Shown: piece by piece, positions 18,761-27,727 of the stretch
How the letters are laid out: each line of letters starts with the position of its first letter
Numbering within the stretch: the first letter of the stretch is position 1
DNA from: Micromonospora sediminimaris
GTDB lineage: Bacteria; Actinomycetota; Actinomycetes; Mycobacteriales; Micromonosporaceae
Assembly: GCA_900112325.1 (NCBI GenBank)
Contig: FOLJ01000018.1
Location: 1 to 64,000, forward strand
DNA: 64,000 bases
Reading direction: 5' to 3'
The notes under the pieces: generated by a model
Databases searched by the model: none
Seen by the model: only the letters and a program-made list of their open reading frames with translations
What the model was told of the DNA's origin: nothing
Program-made: the position numbers and the translations under genes

Positions 18761-20730
18761 CGCGAAGCCTCCCGTGCCTGGGTACCGAGGGCGAGGGTGT
18801 GCCGCCCGGGGGTGAGCCGCAGTTCCTGCTCCCGGGGGATGCCCTCACGGTCGCGCCAACTCAGCTGCACGGTGACCGGACCAGCCACCTCACCGAGGCC
18901 GACCGAAACTTCGTTGCTGCGCCGGCCGGAATGGCCGCTACCACCGTCGACGCGGTCGATCAGCACCCGCCCGTCCGGGGTGGTCACCCGGACCTGCGCG
19001 CCGATCACCGGTGAGCCGGCGCCAGCGAGCGGGCCGGCGGCCTGCGGCTGGTCGTGCAGCAGCCGCAGCGTCAGGTTGGCCCCGGTCGTCGGGCTGTCGT
19101 TGTGGTACACGACGGGGGCGTCCCACTGCCGGGCCACGGCGAAGTCGAGCCGGCCGTCGCCGTCCATGTCACCGACAGCGACACCCCGAGTGGGCACCCG
19201 CTCGGCCAACCCGAGTTCGACACTCAGGTCCTCGTACCGGCCGTCGTCGCCGGCCACGTGGAAGACCAGGTGCTGGCCGCCGGCGATGTCGTCGCCCTGC
19301 TCGACCCGGGGCCACCAGCGCGGATCGGCCAGCAGCTCGTCGTTGGCCGTGGCCAACTCCTGCAACTGCGCCCAGCGGTTGACCTCTCCCTTGACGAAGC
19401 CCGCCGTCTGCACGATGTCCGGCCGGCCCCGGTTGGTGAAGTCGGCGAGCTTCACGTCCCAGCTCCAGCCGCTCCAGGCCAGGCCCAGCTCGGCGCTGCG
19501 GTCCTGCCACGGCGCCTTGCCCTCGCGCAGCGTGGCGCGCAGCTCGTCGGTGTCGGCGGCGGTGTTGACGAAGGCGAAGTTGCTCTCCTGGATACCGAAC
19601 GACGTGGTGATGTTGCCGACGTACAGGTCGAACATGCCGTCGCCGTCGAAGTCGCCGAAGTCGACGCCCATGCCCTTGAACGAGTCGTGGCCGACCCGCT
19701 TCGACTTGGGCGTCAACCCGGGAAGCCCGCTGCTCTCCACCAGGGCGAAGGCGATGCGGCCCGGCTCCGACCGGTTGTGCAGCAACCGGTCGGGGCCGAA
19801 GTCGTTGGCGATGTACAGCTCCGGCAGCAGGTCGCCGTCGACGTCGTTGGCGGCGACCGCCAGCGTCCAGCCCCGCGACACGTCGGTGGCGAAGACGTCC
19901 GGCACCTCGGCGTACGAGACGTCGGGCTCCGGGCCGGCGCTGCCGCCGGTGAACCGCAGCACGTGGTCGTCGCCACCGTTGAGCGCGTTGGACATCGACC
20001 GGTTCATCGCCACCCCGCCGTGCTGGCCGGGGTCGAGTACCGGGCTGTCGGGGAAGTAGTTGCCGATGTAGACGTCGAGGTTGCCGTCACCGTCGAAGTC
20101 GGCCAGCGTCGCGGCGTTGGTGTTCCACTGCGGACCGGTGTAGGTGCCACCGGCCGGCACCCGGTCGGGCAGCAACTCGACCGCCACATAGGCGTCGCGG
20201 GACAGGGCTGTCGCGTCGGCCCGCGCCAGGAACGCCACAGGCGTGCGACCCCAGTAGTAGACCAGCAGGTCGGTACGGCCGTCTCCGTTGAGGTCGCCGG
20301 GCAGGCAGCCCATCGGTGCGATGTGCGGGTTGGTGGGCAGCGGCGCCAGGTCCAGCACGAAGGGCTGGTAGCGGTCCGCGCCGGGCGTCGGTGCCGGCGA
20401 CACCACGACCCGGTCGATGCGCGGGTCGGTGACGCAGAGGTCATTGGCAAGCCCGTCGCCGTCCAGGTCGTTCACCGCGATGCCCGCCCCGACCGAGGAG
20501 ATCCAGGCCGCGATATGCCGGTACGCGCCGTTCACCTGGCGGATCGACTGCTGCGGCAGCCCACCGGGCATGGTCAGCGACAGGGGCGTGAAGCGGTAGG
20601 ACTGCGCCATCACCCGCCGCTCGTCGGCGCTCGCCTCCGGCAACCGGACGGCCACAAAGGTGCCGACGAGCAGCACCAGCGCCACCACCCCGGCCAGTTG
20701 CCGGCGGAGCATCCTTCTGATTGCCAACAC
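18757..20730 (-). CDS. unbV: UnbV, FG-GAP/ASPIC-type calcium-repeat protein of the enediyne cassette
   Basis: 657 residues. The N-terminus has RRMLRRQLAGVV followed by about 20 hydrophobic residues, an uncleaved signal anchor or signal peptide, so the body is probably outside the membrane. At least six calcium-binding D-x-(D/N)-x-DGD loops are seen (DLDGDG, DLNGDG, DFDGDG twice, DVDGD, DMDGDG), typical of FG-GAP propellers, and the C-terminal ~100 residues fit the ASPIC/UnbV domain. It starts at the GTG at 20730, 3 bases after the unbL stop, with GGGAGGTG as ribosome site inside unbL. UnbV is conserved in the enediyne cassette; its function is unproven. Confidence 0.93.
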   Translation of the reverse strand: MLAIRRMLRRQLAGVVALVLLVGTFVAVRLPEASADERRVMAQSYRFTPLSLTMPGGLPQQSIRQVNGAYRHIAAWISSVGAGIAVNDLDGDGLANDLCVTDPRIDRVVVSPAPTPGADRYQPFVLDLAPLPTNPHIAPMGCLPGDLNGDGRTDLLVYYWGRTPVAFLARADATALSRDAYVAVELLPDRVPAGGTYTGPQWNTNAATLADFDGDGNLDVYIGNYFPDSPVLDPGQHGGVAMNRSMSNALNGGDDHVLRFTGGSAGPEPDVSYAEVPDVFATDVSRGWTLAVAANDVDGDLLPELYIANDFGPDRLLHNRSEPGRIAFALVESSGLPGLTPKSKRVGHDSFKGMGVDFGDFDGDGMFDLYVGNITTSFGIQESNFAFVNTAADTDELRATLREGKAPWQDRSAELGLAWSGWSWDVKLADFTNRGRPDIVQTAGFVKGEVNRWAQLQELATANDELLADPRWWPRVEQGDDIAGGQHLVFHVAGDDGRYEDLSVELGLAERVPTRGVAVGDMDGDGRLDFAVARQWDAPVVYHNDSPTTGANLTLRLLHDQPQAAGPLAGAGSPVIGAQVRVTTPDGRVLIDRVDGGSGHSGRRSNEVSVGLGEVAGPVTVQLSWRDREGIPREQELRLTPGRHTLALGTQAREASR

Positions 20731-20733
20731 GGG

Positions 20734-21702
20734 TCAGCACCTCCCCAAGGTCACGAACTGCTGGGCGATCCGCTGCCGCCAGACCAGGAACGCCGGCACC
20801 GGCCCGTCGTGGTCGAGGCCGTCCAACGCGTGCTCGGTGACCTCGGCGGCCTGCGCTGCGGGCGTACCGCAGAACACCTCGGTGGCGACGCCGGTGTGTT
20901 CGCTGGTCAGGCCGGCACGGCGACGGGCCTGCGCGGCGAACGCGCTGCCCTGCGCCATGGCCGGTGCGTACGCCGCGCCCCGTTCAGCCAGCCGGAGCAG
21001 CAGTTCTCGGCGGGCACCGCCGGCGTAGGTGGCGGCGAGCGCGGTCCCGCTGTACAGGTCCTCGCGCCGCTCGACGGGGAACTGTTCGATCGTGTCGGCG
21101 ACCCGGTCGGGGTCGGCGCCCGCCACGAACCACAACGCCCGCCCGACGCCCTGGTCGATGACCTGACCGGTCCACCGCCCGGCGGGATCCCCCGGCCACG
21201 AGCCGATCCGGTCCCGGTGGCGTTCCCGCACGTAGCGCTGAGTGTGGAAGTACGCCTGGTGGAAGCCGTACCCGTCGAGGGCCAGCCAGCCCAGCAGGCG
21301 GTCGGTCGGTTGGACGGCCCGCCAGCGCCAGCGGGGCAGCCGGGCCATCGCCCACCCCAGCCCGACATGGACCATGTAGACGTGCCGATCGGCGGGACCG
21401 GCGAGGAAACGGGCCAGCCGGCGGCCACCAGTCAACCCGTCCAGCACGGCGAAACCCATCGCGGCACCCTCGTACGCGAAGCCCCGCAGGTCGGGCTCGA
21501 CCGTTTCCAGCCGCGCCGCGGCCTCGACCGGGCCCCGCTCACCCACCGCGTACCGGAAGCCGGTGAGGAAGTGGACGCCGACGGACTCCAGCAGCTCGCG
21601 GCTGGCCTCGTCGCGGGCGACAAACCCACGAGTGGCAAAGCTGGCCTCGGTTGTTTTCGGGGTCAGAAGGTTCTGACGAATGGTTCGCCAGTTGACGGGC
21701 AT
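20734..21702 (-). CDS. unbL: UnbL, DUF1702 protein of the enediyne cassette
   Basis: 322 residues starting at an ATG with AGGAG 6 bases upstream. It matches the DUF1702 family (UnbL/E3): ATRGF near the N-terminus, FLTGFRYAV, RGFAYEGAAMGFAVLDGL, HVYMVHVGLGWAMARL, YGFHQAYFHTQRYV, and a repeat-like helical C-terminal half. No membrane segment is seen. It is the first gene of the core operon that runs to 9712. The family occurs only with enediyne PKSs and is thought to take part in core maturation; the reaction is unknown. Confidence 0.93.
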   Translation of the reverse strand: MPVNWRTIRQNLLTPKTTEASFATRGFVARDEASRELLESVGVHFLTGFRYAVGERGPVEAAARLETVEPDLRGFAYEGAAMGFAVLDGLTGGRRLARFLAGPADRHVYMVHVGLGWAMARLPRWRWRAVQPTDRLLGWLALDGYGFHQAYFHTQRYVRERHRDRIGSWPGDPAGRWTGQVIDQGVGRALWFVAGADPDRVADTIEQFPVERREDLYSGTALAATYAGGARRELLLRLAERGAAYAPAMAQGSAFAAQARRRAGLTSEHTGVATEVFCGTPAAQAAEVTEHALDGLDHDGPVPAFLVWRQRIAQQFVTLGRC

Positions 21703-21968
21703 GGATTACTCCTGACGCGCGTCATCCGCAATAAGGCCGACATGATTCGGCAAATTGGACCCCGCTGATTAATCAGCCCCATACGGGACCAGTGTCGCCG
21801 TGTCGGTACCCGAACCATGTTTCACGGCGATCATCGGAGTTACTTCTCTCAACTTGCTCGGCTGGCCCATCAATTGCCGGCCGGCCCTCCCGGCCAGCAA
21901 TCAAGAAAACGTCAAGCACAGCCGCGCACAATCCACAACGGTGCCCGATCGACTCGCAGGGAGTGCAC
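21703..21968. promoter_or_regulatory. Divergent control region unbL / AraC-type regulator, with two inverted repeats
   Basis: 266 bases between the start of the enediyne core operon and a regulator. A perfect 14-base palindrome GCTGATTAATCAGC lies at 21764-21777, 62 bases upstream of the unbL ATG. A second inverted repeat has 11-base arms (21874-21884 and 21890-21900, one mismatch, 5-base spacer), 69 bases upstream of the regulator start. TTGCCG on the minus strand (complement of 21748-21753) may be the -35 box of unbL, but its -10 box is unclear. Both repeats are candidate operators; nothing shows which protein binds. Confidence 0.5.
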
Positions 21969-22844
21969 GTGAAAACGACGTCAGGCATGACGCGGAGCAC
22001 GGTCGACCACTCCCGTGCTGCCGCTGCGGCACGGGCGATCGAATACATGCGTGGTCATCTCGCGGAGCCGCTGCAGCTTGCCGACCTGGCCCGGGTGGTT
22101 CCCTTCAGCCCGTTCCACTTCCATCGGCTCTTCCGGGACGTGACCTCGATGACCCCGGCCCGGTTCCTCGCCGCGCTGCGCATGGCGGAGGCCCGCCGGC
22201 TGCTGCTGCACACCGGCCTGACGGTGACGGCGATCAGCGGCTACGTCGGCTATACCAGTGCCGGCACGTTCACCACCCAGTTCACCCGTCTCGTCGGCAC
22301 CTCGCCCGGACACTTCCGCCAGTTGGCCCGGCTGCTGGCCGGACGGCCCTGCTACGTCCTTGCCGAGGCGCTGCGCCGGGCGCGCACCGAGGTGGTCCGC
22401 CCCCGGCTGACGCTGCACCTGCCCGACAGCACCCCCGACGACCTCGTCCTGGTCGGCCTGCGCACGGCGGGTGAGTCCAGTGACGCGTCAACTGCGTGGG
22501 CGGTCTCGGCCGGCGGCACAGGCGTGCCGGTGGTGGCCCGTCCCGGCACGTACCACACCCGGGTCGTGCTGGTCCGAGGTCACAGCACGGTCGCCCAGGC
22601 CCTTGTGGACGAGGAGCCGACCAGCTATCTGGTGGGCGCCTCGGACCTGCTGCTGCCCCAGGACGGCCGGGCCCGTGCCCGCATCGCGATCCAGCCTCCC
22701 CGCCCCACCGACCCGCCCGCGCTGGCGATCGGGCCGGTGTGCCGGCTGGTCGAGACGCTCATCGGCCGGGTCGCACCGGGACGCTGGTCAGGACCGGCCC
22801 GGCCGGTCGGCCGTCACGCGCCCGCCACCCCGGCCATCGCGTGA
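21969..22844 (+). CDS. AraC-family transcription regulator
   Basis: 291 residues from the GTG at 21969, chosen because AGGGAG lies just upstream; an ATG at 21987 is possible. The AraC DNA-binding domain is N-terminal (about residues 10-120): YMRGHLAEPLQLADLARVVPFSPFHFHRLFRDVTSMTPARFLAALRMAEA and a second helix-turn-helix VTAISGYVGYTSAGTFTTQF. The C-terminal part may be a ligand-binding or dimerisation domain. It is transcribed divergently from the enediyne core operon, so it is a likely cluster-situated regulator of it and possibly of calS8-calS9 behind it (76-base gap). Confidence 0.9.
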   Translation: MKTTSGMTRSTVDHSRAAAAARAIEYMRGHLAEPLQLADLARVVPFSPFHFHRLFRDVTSMTPARFLAALRMAEARRLLLHTGLTVTAISGYVGYTSAGTFTTQFTRLVGTSPGHFRQLARLLAGRPCYVLAEALRRARTEVVRPRLTLHLPDSTPDDLVLVGLRTAGESSDASTAWAVSAGGTGVPVVARPGTYHTRVVLVRGHSTVAQALVDEEPTSYLVGASDLLLPQDGRARARIAIQPPRPTDPPALAIGPVCRLVETLIGRVAPGRWSGPARPVGRHAPATPAIA

Positions 22845-22920
22845 TGGCTGCGGCCTGGCGGGTTCGCCCGACGGTGACCGGCCCGCGACGCCGTGAACAG
22901 GAAGGCGGTTCCGGACAACC

Positions 22921-24282
22921 ATGCCAATCGATCCCGTTTCCGGACGCGTGTCCGCACTGAAGGCCGCCGTCATCGGTGCCGGTTACGTCGGCACCTGCCT
23001 CGCGGTGGCGCTCGCCGAACGCGGCGCCGAGGTGGTGGCGATAGACAGCGACGAGTCCCTGGTGGCCGACCTGCGGGCCGGCCGGTGCCGGCTGCCCGAG
23101 CCCGGCCTCGCCGCCGCCGTGGCCGACCTGAGCGCCACCGGACGGCTCACCGCGAGCAGTTCGTACGAGGTGGTGGCCGGCGTCGACGTGGTGCTGGTGA
23201 CCGTCGGCACGCCTACCGACCCGCGGGGTGAGATGGTCGCCGACCAGTTGGTGGCGGCCTGCGAACAGCTCTCCGGGTACCTGCGCGCCGGGCAGTTGGT
23301 GATCGTCAAGTCGACGGTCTCCCCCGGCACCACCCGCACCCTCGTCGCGCCATTGCTGGAGCGCGGTGGGCTGGTCCGCGAATGCGACTTCTGGCTCGCC
23401 TTCTGCCCGGAGCGGCTGGCGGAGGGCGCCGCCCTGGCCCAGGTGCGCAGCCTGCCGGTCGTGGTGGGCGGGGTCGGTCCCCGCTCGGCCGCGGCGGCCG
23501 AGCGCTTCTGGCGCTCCAGCCTCGGCGTCGAGGTCCATCAGGTGCCGTCCGCCGAGGCGGCCGAGGTGGTCAAGCTGGCCACCAACTGGTGGATCGATGC
23601 GAACGTGGCGGTTGCCAACGAGCTGGCACGGTACTGCTCGGCGCTCGACGTGGACGTCCTGGACGTGACTGGCGCGGCGAACACCCTGCCCAAGGGCAGC
23701 AGCATGGTCAACCTGCTGATGCCCGGGGTGGGGGTCGGTGGCTCGTGTCTCACAAAGGACCCGTGGATGGCCTGGCGGGACGGTCGCAGCCGAGGCGTCC
23801 CGCTACGCACGGTGGAGACCGCCCGAGCGGTCAACGACGACATGCCCCGCTACACCGCCTCGCTGATCGCCGACGAACTGCTCAAGCTCGGCCTGGACCG
23901 GTCGGACACCACGGTCACCGTGCTCGGCGCGGCCTTCAAGAGCGACACCGGCGACGTCCGCAACACCCCGGTGCTGGGCGTGGTGGCGGCGCTGCGCGAG
24001 GCCGGGTTCCAGGTCCGGATCTTCGACCCGCTCGCCGACCCGGCGCAGATCGAGGCCCGGTTCGGCTTCGCACCGGCGGCGAGCCTGACCGAGGCGGTCG
24101 CCGGGGCCGGCTGTCTCGCCTTCCTCGCCGGACACCGCCAGTTCCACGACCTCGACCTCAGCACCCTGGTCACCCAGGTGCACCGCCCCTGCCTGTTCTT
24201 CGACGGGCGCATGCACCTGACGCCGACGCGCATCCGCGAGGTGCTTCGGCTCGGCTTCGCCTATCGCGGTATCGGGAGGTGA
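22921..24282 (+). CDS. calS8: UDP-glucose 6-dehydrogenase (CalS8)
   Basis: 453 residues. It oxidises UDP-glucose to UDP-glucuronate with two NAD+. Seen: the Rossmann string AAVIGAGYVGTCLAVALAE, LVTVGTPTD, KSTVSPGTT, and GGSCLTKDPW near residue 275 with the catalytic cysteine, then LGAAFKSDTGDVRNTP. It is followed 4 bases later by the UDP-glucuronate decarboxylase gene. Together they make UDP-xylose, the precursor of the aminopentose that CalG4 transfers in calicheamicin. No other reading is likely. Confidence 0.95.
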   Translation: MPIDPVSGRVSALKAAVIGAGYVGTCLAVALAERGAEVVAIDSDESLVADLRAGRCRLPEPGLAAAVADLSATGRLTASSSYEVVAGVDVVLVTVGTPTDPRGEMVADQLVAACEQLSGYLRAGQLVIVKSTVSPGTTRTLVAPLLERGGLVRECDFWLAFCPERLAEGAALAQVRSLPVVVGGVGPRSAAAAERFWRSSLGVEVHQVPSAEAAEVVKLATNWWIDANVAVANELARYCSALDVDVLDVTGAANTLPKGSSMVNLLMPGVGVGGSCLTKDPWMAWRDGRSRGVPLRTVETARAVNDDMPRYTASLIADELLKLGLDRSDTTVTVLGAAFKSDTGDVRNTPVLGVVAALREAGFQVRIFDPLADPAQIEARFGFAPAASLTEAVAGAGCLAFLAGHRQFHDLDLSTLVTQVHRPCLFFDGRMHLTPTRIREVLRLGFAYRGIGR

Positions 24283-24286
24283 CATC

Positions 24287-25276
24287 GTGCCGAGGTCCTT
24301 GGTGACCGGCGGCTTCGGCTTCGTCGGCAGTCACGTGGTGCAACGTCTGCGCGACCGGGGTGACGAGGTGGTGGTCTACGATCCCGCCGACCCGCCGCCG
24401 GACCTGGCCGGGGCAGCCGGCGACGTCCGGCACGTGCGAGGCGACGTCCGTGACGCGACCGCGCTGACCGCTGCCGCCACCGGCGTGGACGAGATCTACC
24501 ACCTCGCCGCTGTCGTCGGTGTCGACAGGTATCTCAGCCGGCCGCTGGATGTCGTCGAGGTCAACGTGGATGGCACCCGCAACGCCCTGCGGGCCGGCCT
24601 GCGCTGTGGCGCCCGGGTGCTGGTCTCCAGCACCAGCGAGGTGTACGGACGCAATCCCCGGGTGCCGTGGCGGGAAGAGGACGACCGGGTGCTCGGCAGC
24701 ACCGCGACCGACCGGTGGTCGTACGCGACGAGCAAGGCCGCCGCCGAGCACCTCACCTTCGCCTACCACCGGCAGGAGGGACTACCGGTGGTCGTGCTGC
24801 GCTACTTCAACGTCTACGGCCCGCGCCAGCGGCCCGCGTACGTGCTCAGCCGCACGATCGCCCGGCTGCTCCGTGGTGATCCACCGGTGGTGTACGACGA
24901 CGGCCGGCAGACCCGCTGCTTCACCTGGGTACCCGAGGCGGCCGAGGCGACCCTGCTCGCGGCGGCGCACCCGCGGGCGGTCGGCGAGTGTTTCAACATC
25001 GGCAACACCGTCGAGACGCCGGTGGCCGAGGCGATCCGGCTGGCCGCCGAGGTGGCCGGGGTGACGGTGTCGGCCCGGACGGCGGACACCGGTGCCGGCC
25101 TCGGAGCCCGTTACCAGGACATCCCCCGGCGCGTGCCGGACTGCGGCAAGGCCGCCAGCCTGCTCGGCTGGCGCGCCGAGACTCCCTTGGCGACCGGCCT
25201 GCGCCACACCGTCGAGTGGGCCCGGCGCAACCCTTGGTGGACAGCGCAGGCCGACGACGGGTTGGTCGCCCGGTAG
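24287..25276 (+). CDS. calS9: UDP-glucuronate decarboxylase / UDP-xylose synthase (CalS9)
   Basis: 329 residues starting at a GTG 7 bases after GGGAGGTG. It is an extended short-chain dehydrogenase: GGFGFVGSH at the N-terminus binds NAD, SSTSEVYG supplies the serine or threonine, and WSYATSK is the YxxxK catalytic pair. The family includes NDP-sugar 4,6-dehydratases, but pairing with UDP-glucose dehydrogenase makes decarboxylation of UDP-glucuronate to UDP-4-keto-xylose/UDP-xylose the best reading. The product would be aminated and alkylated before use by CalG4. Confidence 0.9.
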   Translation: MPRSLVTGGFGFVGSHVVQRLRDRGDEVVVYDPADPPPDLAGAAGDVRHVRGDVRDATALTAAATGVDEIYHLAAVVGVDRYLSRPLDVVEVNVDGTRNALRAGLRCGARVLVSSTSEVYGRNPRVPWREEDDRVLGSTATDRWSYATSKAAAEHLTFAYHRQEGLPVVVLRYFNVYGPRQRPAYVLSRTIARLLRGDPPVVYDDGRQTRCFTWVPEAAEATLLAAAHPRAVGECFNIGNTVETPVAEAIRLAAEVAGVTVSARTADTGAGLGARYQDIPRRVPDCGKAASLLGWRAETPLATGLRHTVEWARRNPWWTAQADDGLVAR

Positions 25277-25327
25277 CCGGAGCACCACAGCGCCGCTCGG
25301 GTCGTCGGGGGTGGGCAACACGTGCGG

Positions 25328-26515
25328 TCAGGCCTGTCCGGGCACGACGGTGGCTGGGCGGATCTGCCCGCCGAGGCTCGGCCGGTCACCGGTGACCCGG
25401 GCTCGCGCGTACCGGCGACGGAGCGGTTCCTCCACCCAGCGGTGCAGACCGAGCGCGACGGCGATCGACACCAGCAGCATCGCGCCCGCGACCAGGAAAC
25501 CCACCCCGGCGCCGAACCGCTGGTCCGCACCGACCAGGTGCCGCATGATCAGCATGATCGGAAAATGGATGATGTACAGCGCGTACGACGCGTTGCCCAG
25601 GGCGACCAACGGCCGGGATCGCAGCACCCGACCGCGACCCTCCAGGTCCGCGTGGGCGAGGTTCGCCACCAACGCGAACAGGGGCAGGAACAGCGCCGCG
25701 CTGAAGATGAAGGTGAACGGCAGCATCGGGGTCAGCAGGAACGCCAGGATCGTCGAGACCACCAGCTTCCACCGGGCGACCCGCCGCCAGCGACCGGTCT
25801 GCACGATGCGCGCCAGCACCATGCCGAGCAGGAAATTCAGCAGCCGGACCGGAGGGAAGGTGTAGACGAACCAGTACTCGGTGAGGTTGAACGGCAACCA
25901 GTCCAGTTGGGCGACGCCGGGTAGCAGCGGGCTCAGTGCCGAGATCAGCAGGATGCCCCCGATGATCGCGAAGCACCAGCGCCACAGCCGCTCGGCCGGG
26001 ATACGCAGCACCAACGGCAGCAACAACGGGAACAACAGGTAGAAGAAGGCCTCGGTCGAGATCGACCAGGCCGGGGCGTTCAGGTAGGACAGGTAGTCCC
26101 AGGACGGCACCCAACCCTGCACCAGCAGCAGGCTCGCCACCGCCGGGCCGGCCCGTAGGTCGGTGGAGAATCCGCTGACCGGCGACGGCGCGCTGGCGAG
26201 CAGGACGAACGCCACCGCGACACCCCAGGCGAGCACGTGCAGCGGCACGATCTTCCAGAACCGGCGACGCCAGAACCGGACGGCCCGGTCCATCGCTGGC
26301 GCCGACCAGGTCAGCACGAAACCGCTGAGAGTGAAGAAGGTGGCCAGGGCGGCCGAGGCCAACGGCGTGGTCAGGCCCATCCCGAGTTGCAGCGCCTCGT
26401 TGGCGAAGAGCTGCGACGTGGAGAGCAGGTGCACCGCCGCCACGGTGAGCGCGAGGAAGAAGCGATAACCGGTGAGTGCCGGCAGCCGGTGTGGTCGTGC
26501 GTCGGTGTGTGTCAC
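25328..26515 (-). CDS. Membrane acyltransferase, family 3 (OafA-like)
   Basis: 395 residues from the GTG at 26515, chosen for the GAGGAG site 5 bases upstream; a TTG at 26656 would add a low-complexity tail. About ten membrane segments. Family 3 signatures: LPALTGYRFFLALTVAAVHLL, FFTLSGFVLTWS, RRFWKIVPLHVLAW, and SISTEAFFYLLFPLLLP. Such enzymes move acyl groups onto sugars or antibiotics at the membrane. A target could be a sugar hydroxyl of the glycosylated product or its export form. Single gene with its own promoter and palindrome (26609-26656), convergent with calS9 (51-base gap). Confidence 0.85.
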   Translation of the reverse strand: MTHTDARPHRLPALTGYRFFLALTVAAVHLLSTSQLFANEALQLGMGLTTPLASAALATFFTLSGFVLTWSAPAMDRAVRFWRRRFWKIVPLHVLAWGVAVAFVLLASAPSPVSGFSTDLRAGPAVASLLLVQGWVPSWDYLSYLNAPAWSISTEAFFYLLFPLLLPLVLRIPAERLWRWCFAIIGGILLISALSPLLPGVAQLDWLPFNLTEYWFVYTFPPVRLLNFLLGMVLARIVQTGRWRRVARWKLVVSTILAFLLTPMLPFTFIFSAALFLPLFALVANLAHADLEGRGRVLRSRPLVALGNASYALYIIHFPIMLIMRHLVGADQRFGAGVGFLVAGAMLLVSIAVALGLHRWVEEPLRRRYARARVTGDRPSLGGQIRPATVVPGQA

Positions 26516-26886
26516 GTCGCTCCTCGGATGGGCCGGGCCACGCCCTGAGCCGTCGGATGCCGCGCGTCCACCGGTGCCATCGGCGGGTGCCGACACTCGG
26601 GCTGAATCTTTCGTCGTATCTGCCGACGAAATAGGATCAGTCCGTCTGGCAGACAAACGTCCGTCGTCCCGCTGATCGGTTGCGGTGAATGCGACGATGA
26701 CACGCGCACGGGCGCTGACGCACCGTACTATTGGACGGTTCGTCGATCCGTAGAGCGAGGTTGCGACGCCGAGGAGACGGTCCGGTCTATCCGTTTCCCG
26801 GGTTACTCATCCGCCGGACCACTACAACCTTCCCGGCTCCCACATCGTAGGATTGGTCCGTCGAGGTTGGCCCGCGTGAGATCCGT
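26516..26886 (-). other. 371-base gap before the acyltransferase gene
   Basis: No gene seen. The part near 26515 holds the promoter and inverted repeats listed at 26609-26656. The rest (about 26700-26886) shows two loosely related strings (ATTGGACGGTTCGTCGATCCG-like at 26732 and ATTGGTCCGTCGAGG-like at 26852) that may be remnants of binding sites; I see no stable terminator hairpin. Confidence 0.4.
26609..26656 (-). promoter_or_regulatory. Promoter with overlapping palindrome, acyltransferase gene
   Basis: On the minus strand there is TTGTCT (complement of 26651-26656), 17 bases, then TATTTC (complement of 26628-26633). A perfect inverted repeat, TTTCGTCG at 26609-26616 and CGACGAAA at 26624-26631 with a 7-base spacer, covers the -10 box and the start site. 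A second short palindrome GTCTGGCAGAC (26644-26654) lies over the -35 end. This arrangement suits a repressor. Confidence 0.55.
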
Positions 26887-27615
26887 TCAGTTCGACGGCG
26901 GCTCGCCGGTACGGGTGGCCACGAAAAGTCCTCGTCCAGTTAACCAGCCGGTCACATATGACCCTTCGCAGCCAGCGGCGGCGAACGCGTCCAAATACTC
27001 GTCACGAGTGAACATCGCCAGCAGGCCGACCTGGGTGAACTCGCGTATGCCGTGGGCGTCACCCACCAGCCAACGCTCCTCCATCCGGGTGAGCCGCCCC
27101 TGCTGGGTCGAGCGTGAGATCCGAGCCACCACCCGGTCCGGCTCCCGGACCAGGTCGCCGCCGAGGTGACCGTCGATGAACCGCTCCGGGAACCACCAGG
27201 GCTCCACCACCAGCACGCCGCCGGGCGCGAGATGCCCGGCCATCGTGGCGATGGCGGCCCGCATCTCGGCCACCGTGCCGAGGAAGTTGATCGCGGTGAA
27301 GAGGCAGGTCACCGCGTCGAAGGTGGCACCCAGCCGGAAATCGCGCATGTCACCGACGTGCAGCGTCACCCCGGGCAGCCGGCGGCGGGCCACGTCCAGC
27401 ATGGCCGGCGCGAATTCCACGCCCTCGACATGGGCGAACCGGCCGGCGAACGATTCCAGGTGGGCTCCGGTGCCGCAGCCGACGTCGAGCAACCGGGTCG
27501 CAGTCGGACGGACGGCCAGTATCCGGTCGGCCACGTCGGTGGCCTCTGCCTGCCAACTCTTGCCCCGGCTACGGTAGGTCGCCTCGTACACCGCGGCGTG
27601 CTGTGGCCCGAACAT
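26887..27615 (-). CDS. Sugar N-methyltransferase, TylM1/DesVI-like
   Basis: 242 residues from the ATG at 27615 with a GGGAGGGG site upstream. The N-terminus YEATYRSRGKSWQAEA and the strings LLDVGCGTGAHL, VEGVEFAPAMLDVA, HVGDMRDFRLGATFDAV and AINFLGT match the TDP-aminosugar N-methyltransferases (TylM1, DesVI). It would methylate the amino group of an NDP-sugar using SAM. In this cluster the natural target is the 4-aminopentose, which is N-alkylated in calicheamicin; the amino-dideoxyhexose is another option. Divergent from the ArsR gene at 27728 (112-base gap). Confidence 0.82.
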   Translation of the reverse strand: MFGPQHAAVYEATYRSRGKSWQAEATDVADRILAVRPTATRLLDVGCGTGAHLESFAGRFAHVEGVEFAPAMLDVARRRLPGVTLHVGDMRDFRLGATFDAVTCLFTAINFLGTVAEMRAAIATMAGHLAPGGVLVVEPWWFPERFIDGHLGGDLVREPDRVVARISRSTQQGRLTRMEERWLVGDAHGIREFTQVGLLAMFTRDEYLDAFAAAGCEGSYVTGWLTGRGLFVATRTGEPPSN

Positions 27616-27727
27616 TCCTACCCCTCCCGGCACCACCGGTCGTCGACCAGGTGGCAAGCTGGATCGGCGGTGCCGCGACGATCGCCGACCTACCGCCTTT
27701 ATAACCACGGTCTGATATTGTCGTGCC

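Noticed and set aside
17802..18848. In-frame N-terminal extension of the PKSE to 18848
   Set aside because: It overlaps unbU completely in another frame, while the ATG at 17801 is coupled to the unbU stop and gives the known enediyne KS start.
19054..21768. Long plus-strand open frame opposite unbV and unbL
   Set aside because: Both unb genes have family motifs, ribosome sites and coupling; the opposite frame has none and its composition is typical of antisense high-GC frames.
26516..26656. TTG start at 26656 for the acyltransferase
   Set aside because: It adds a low-complexity tail over the promoter and palindrome; the GTG at 26515 has GAGGAG before it.
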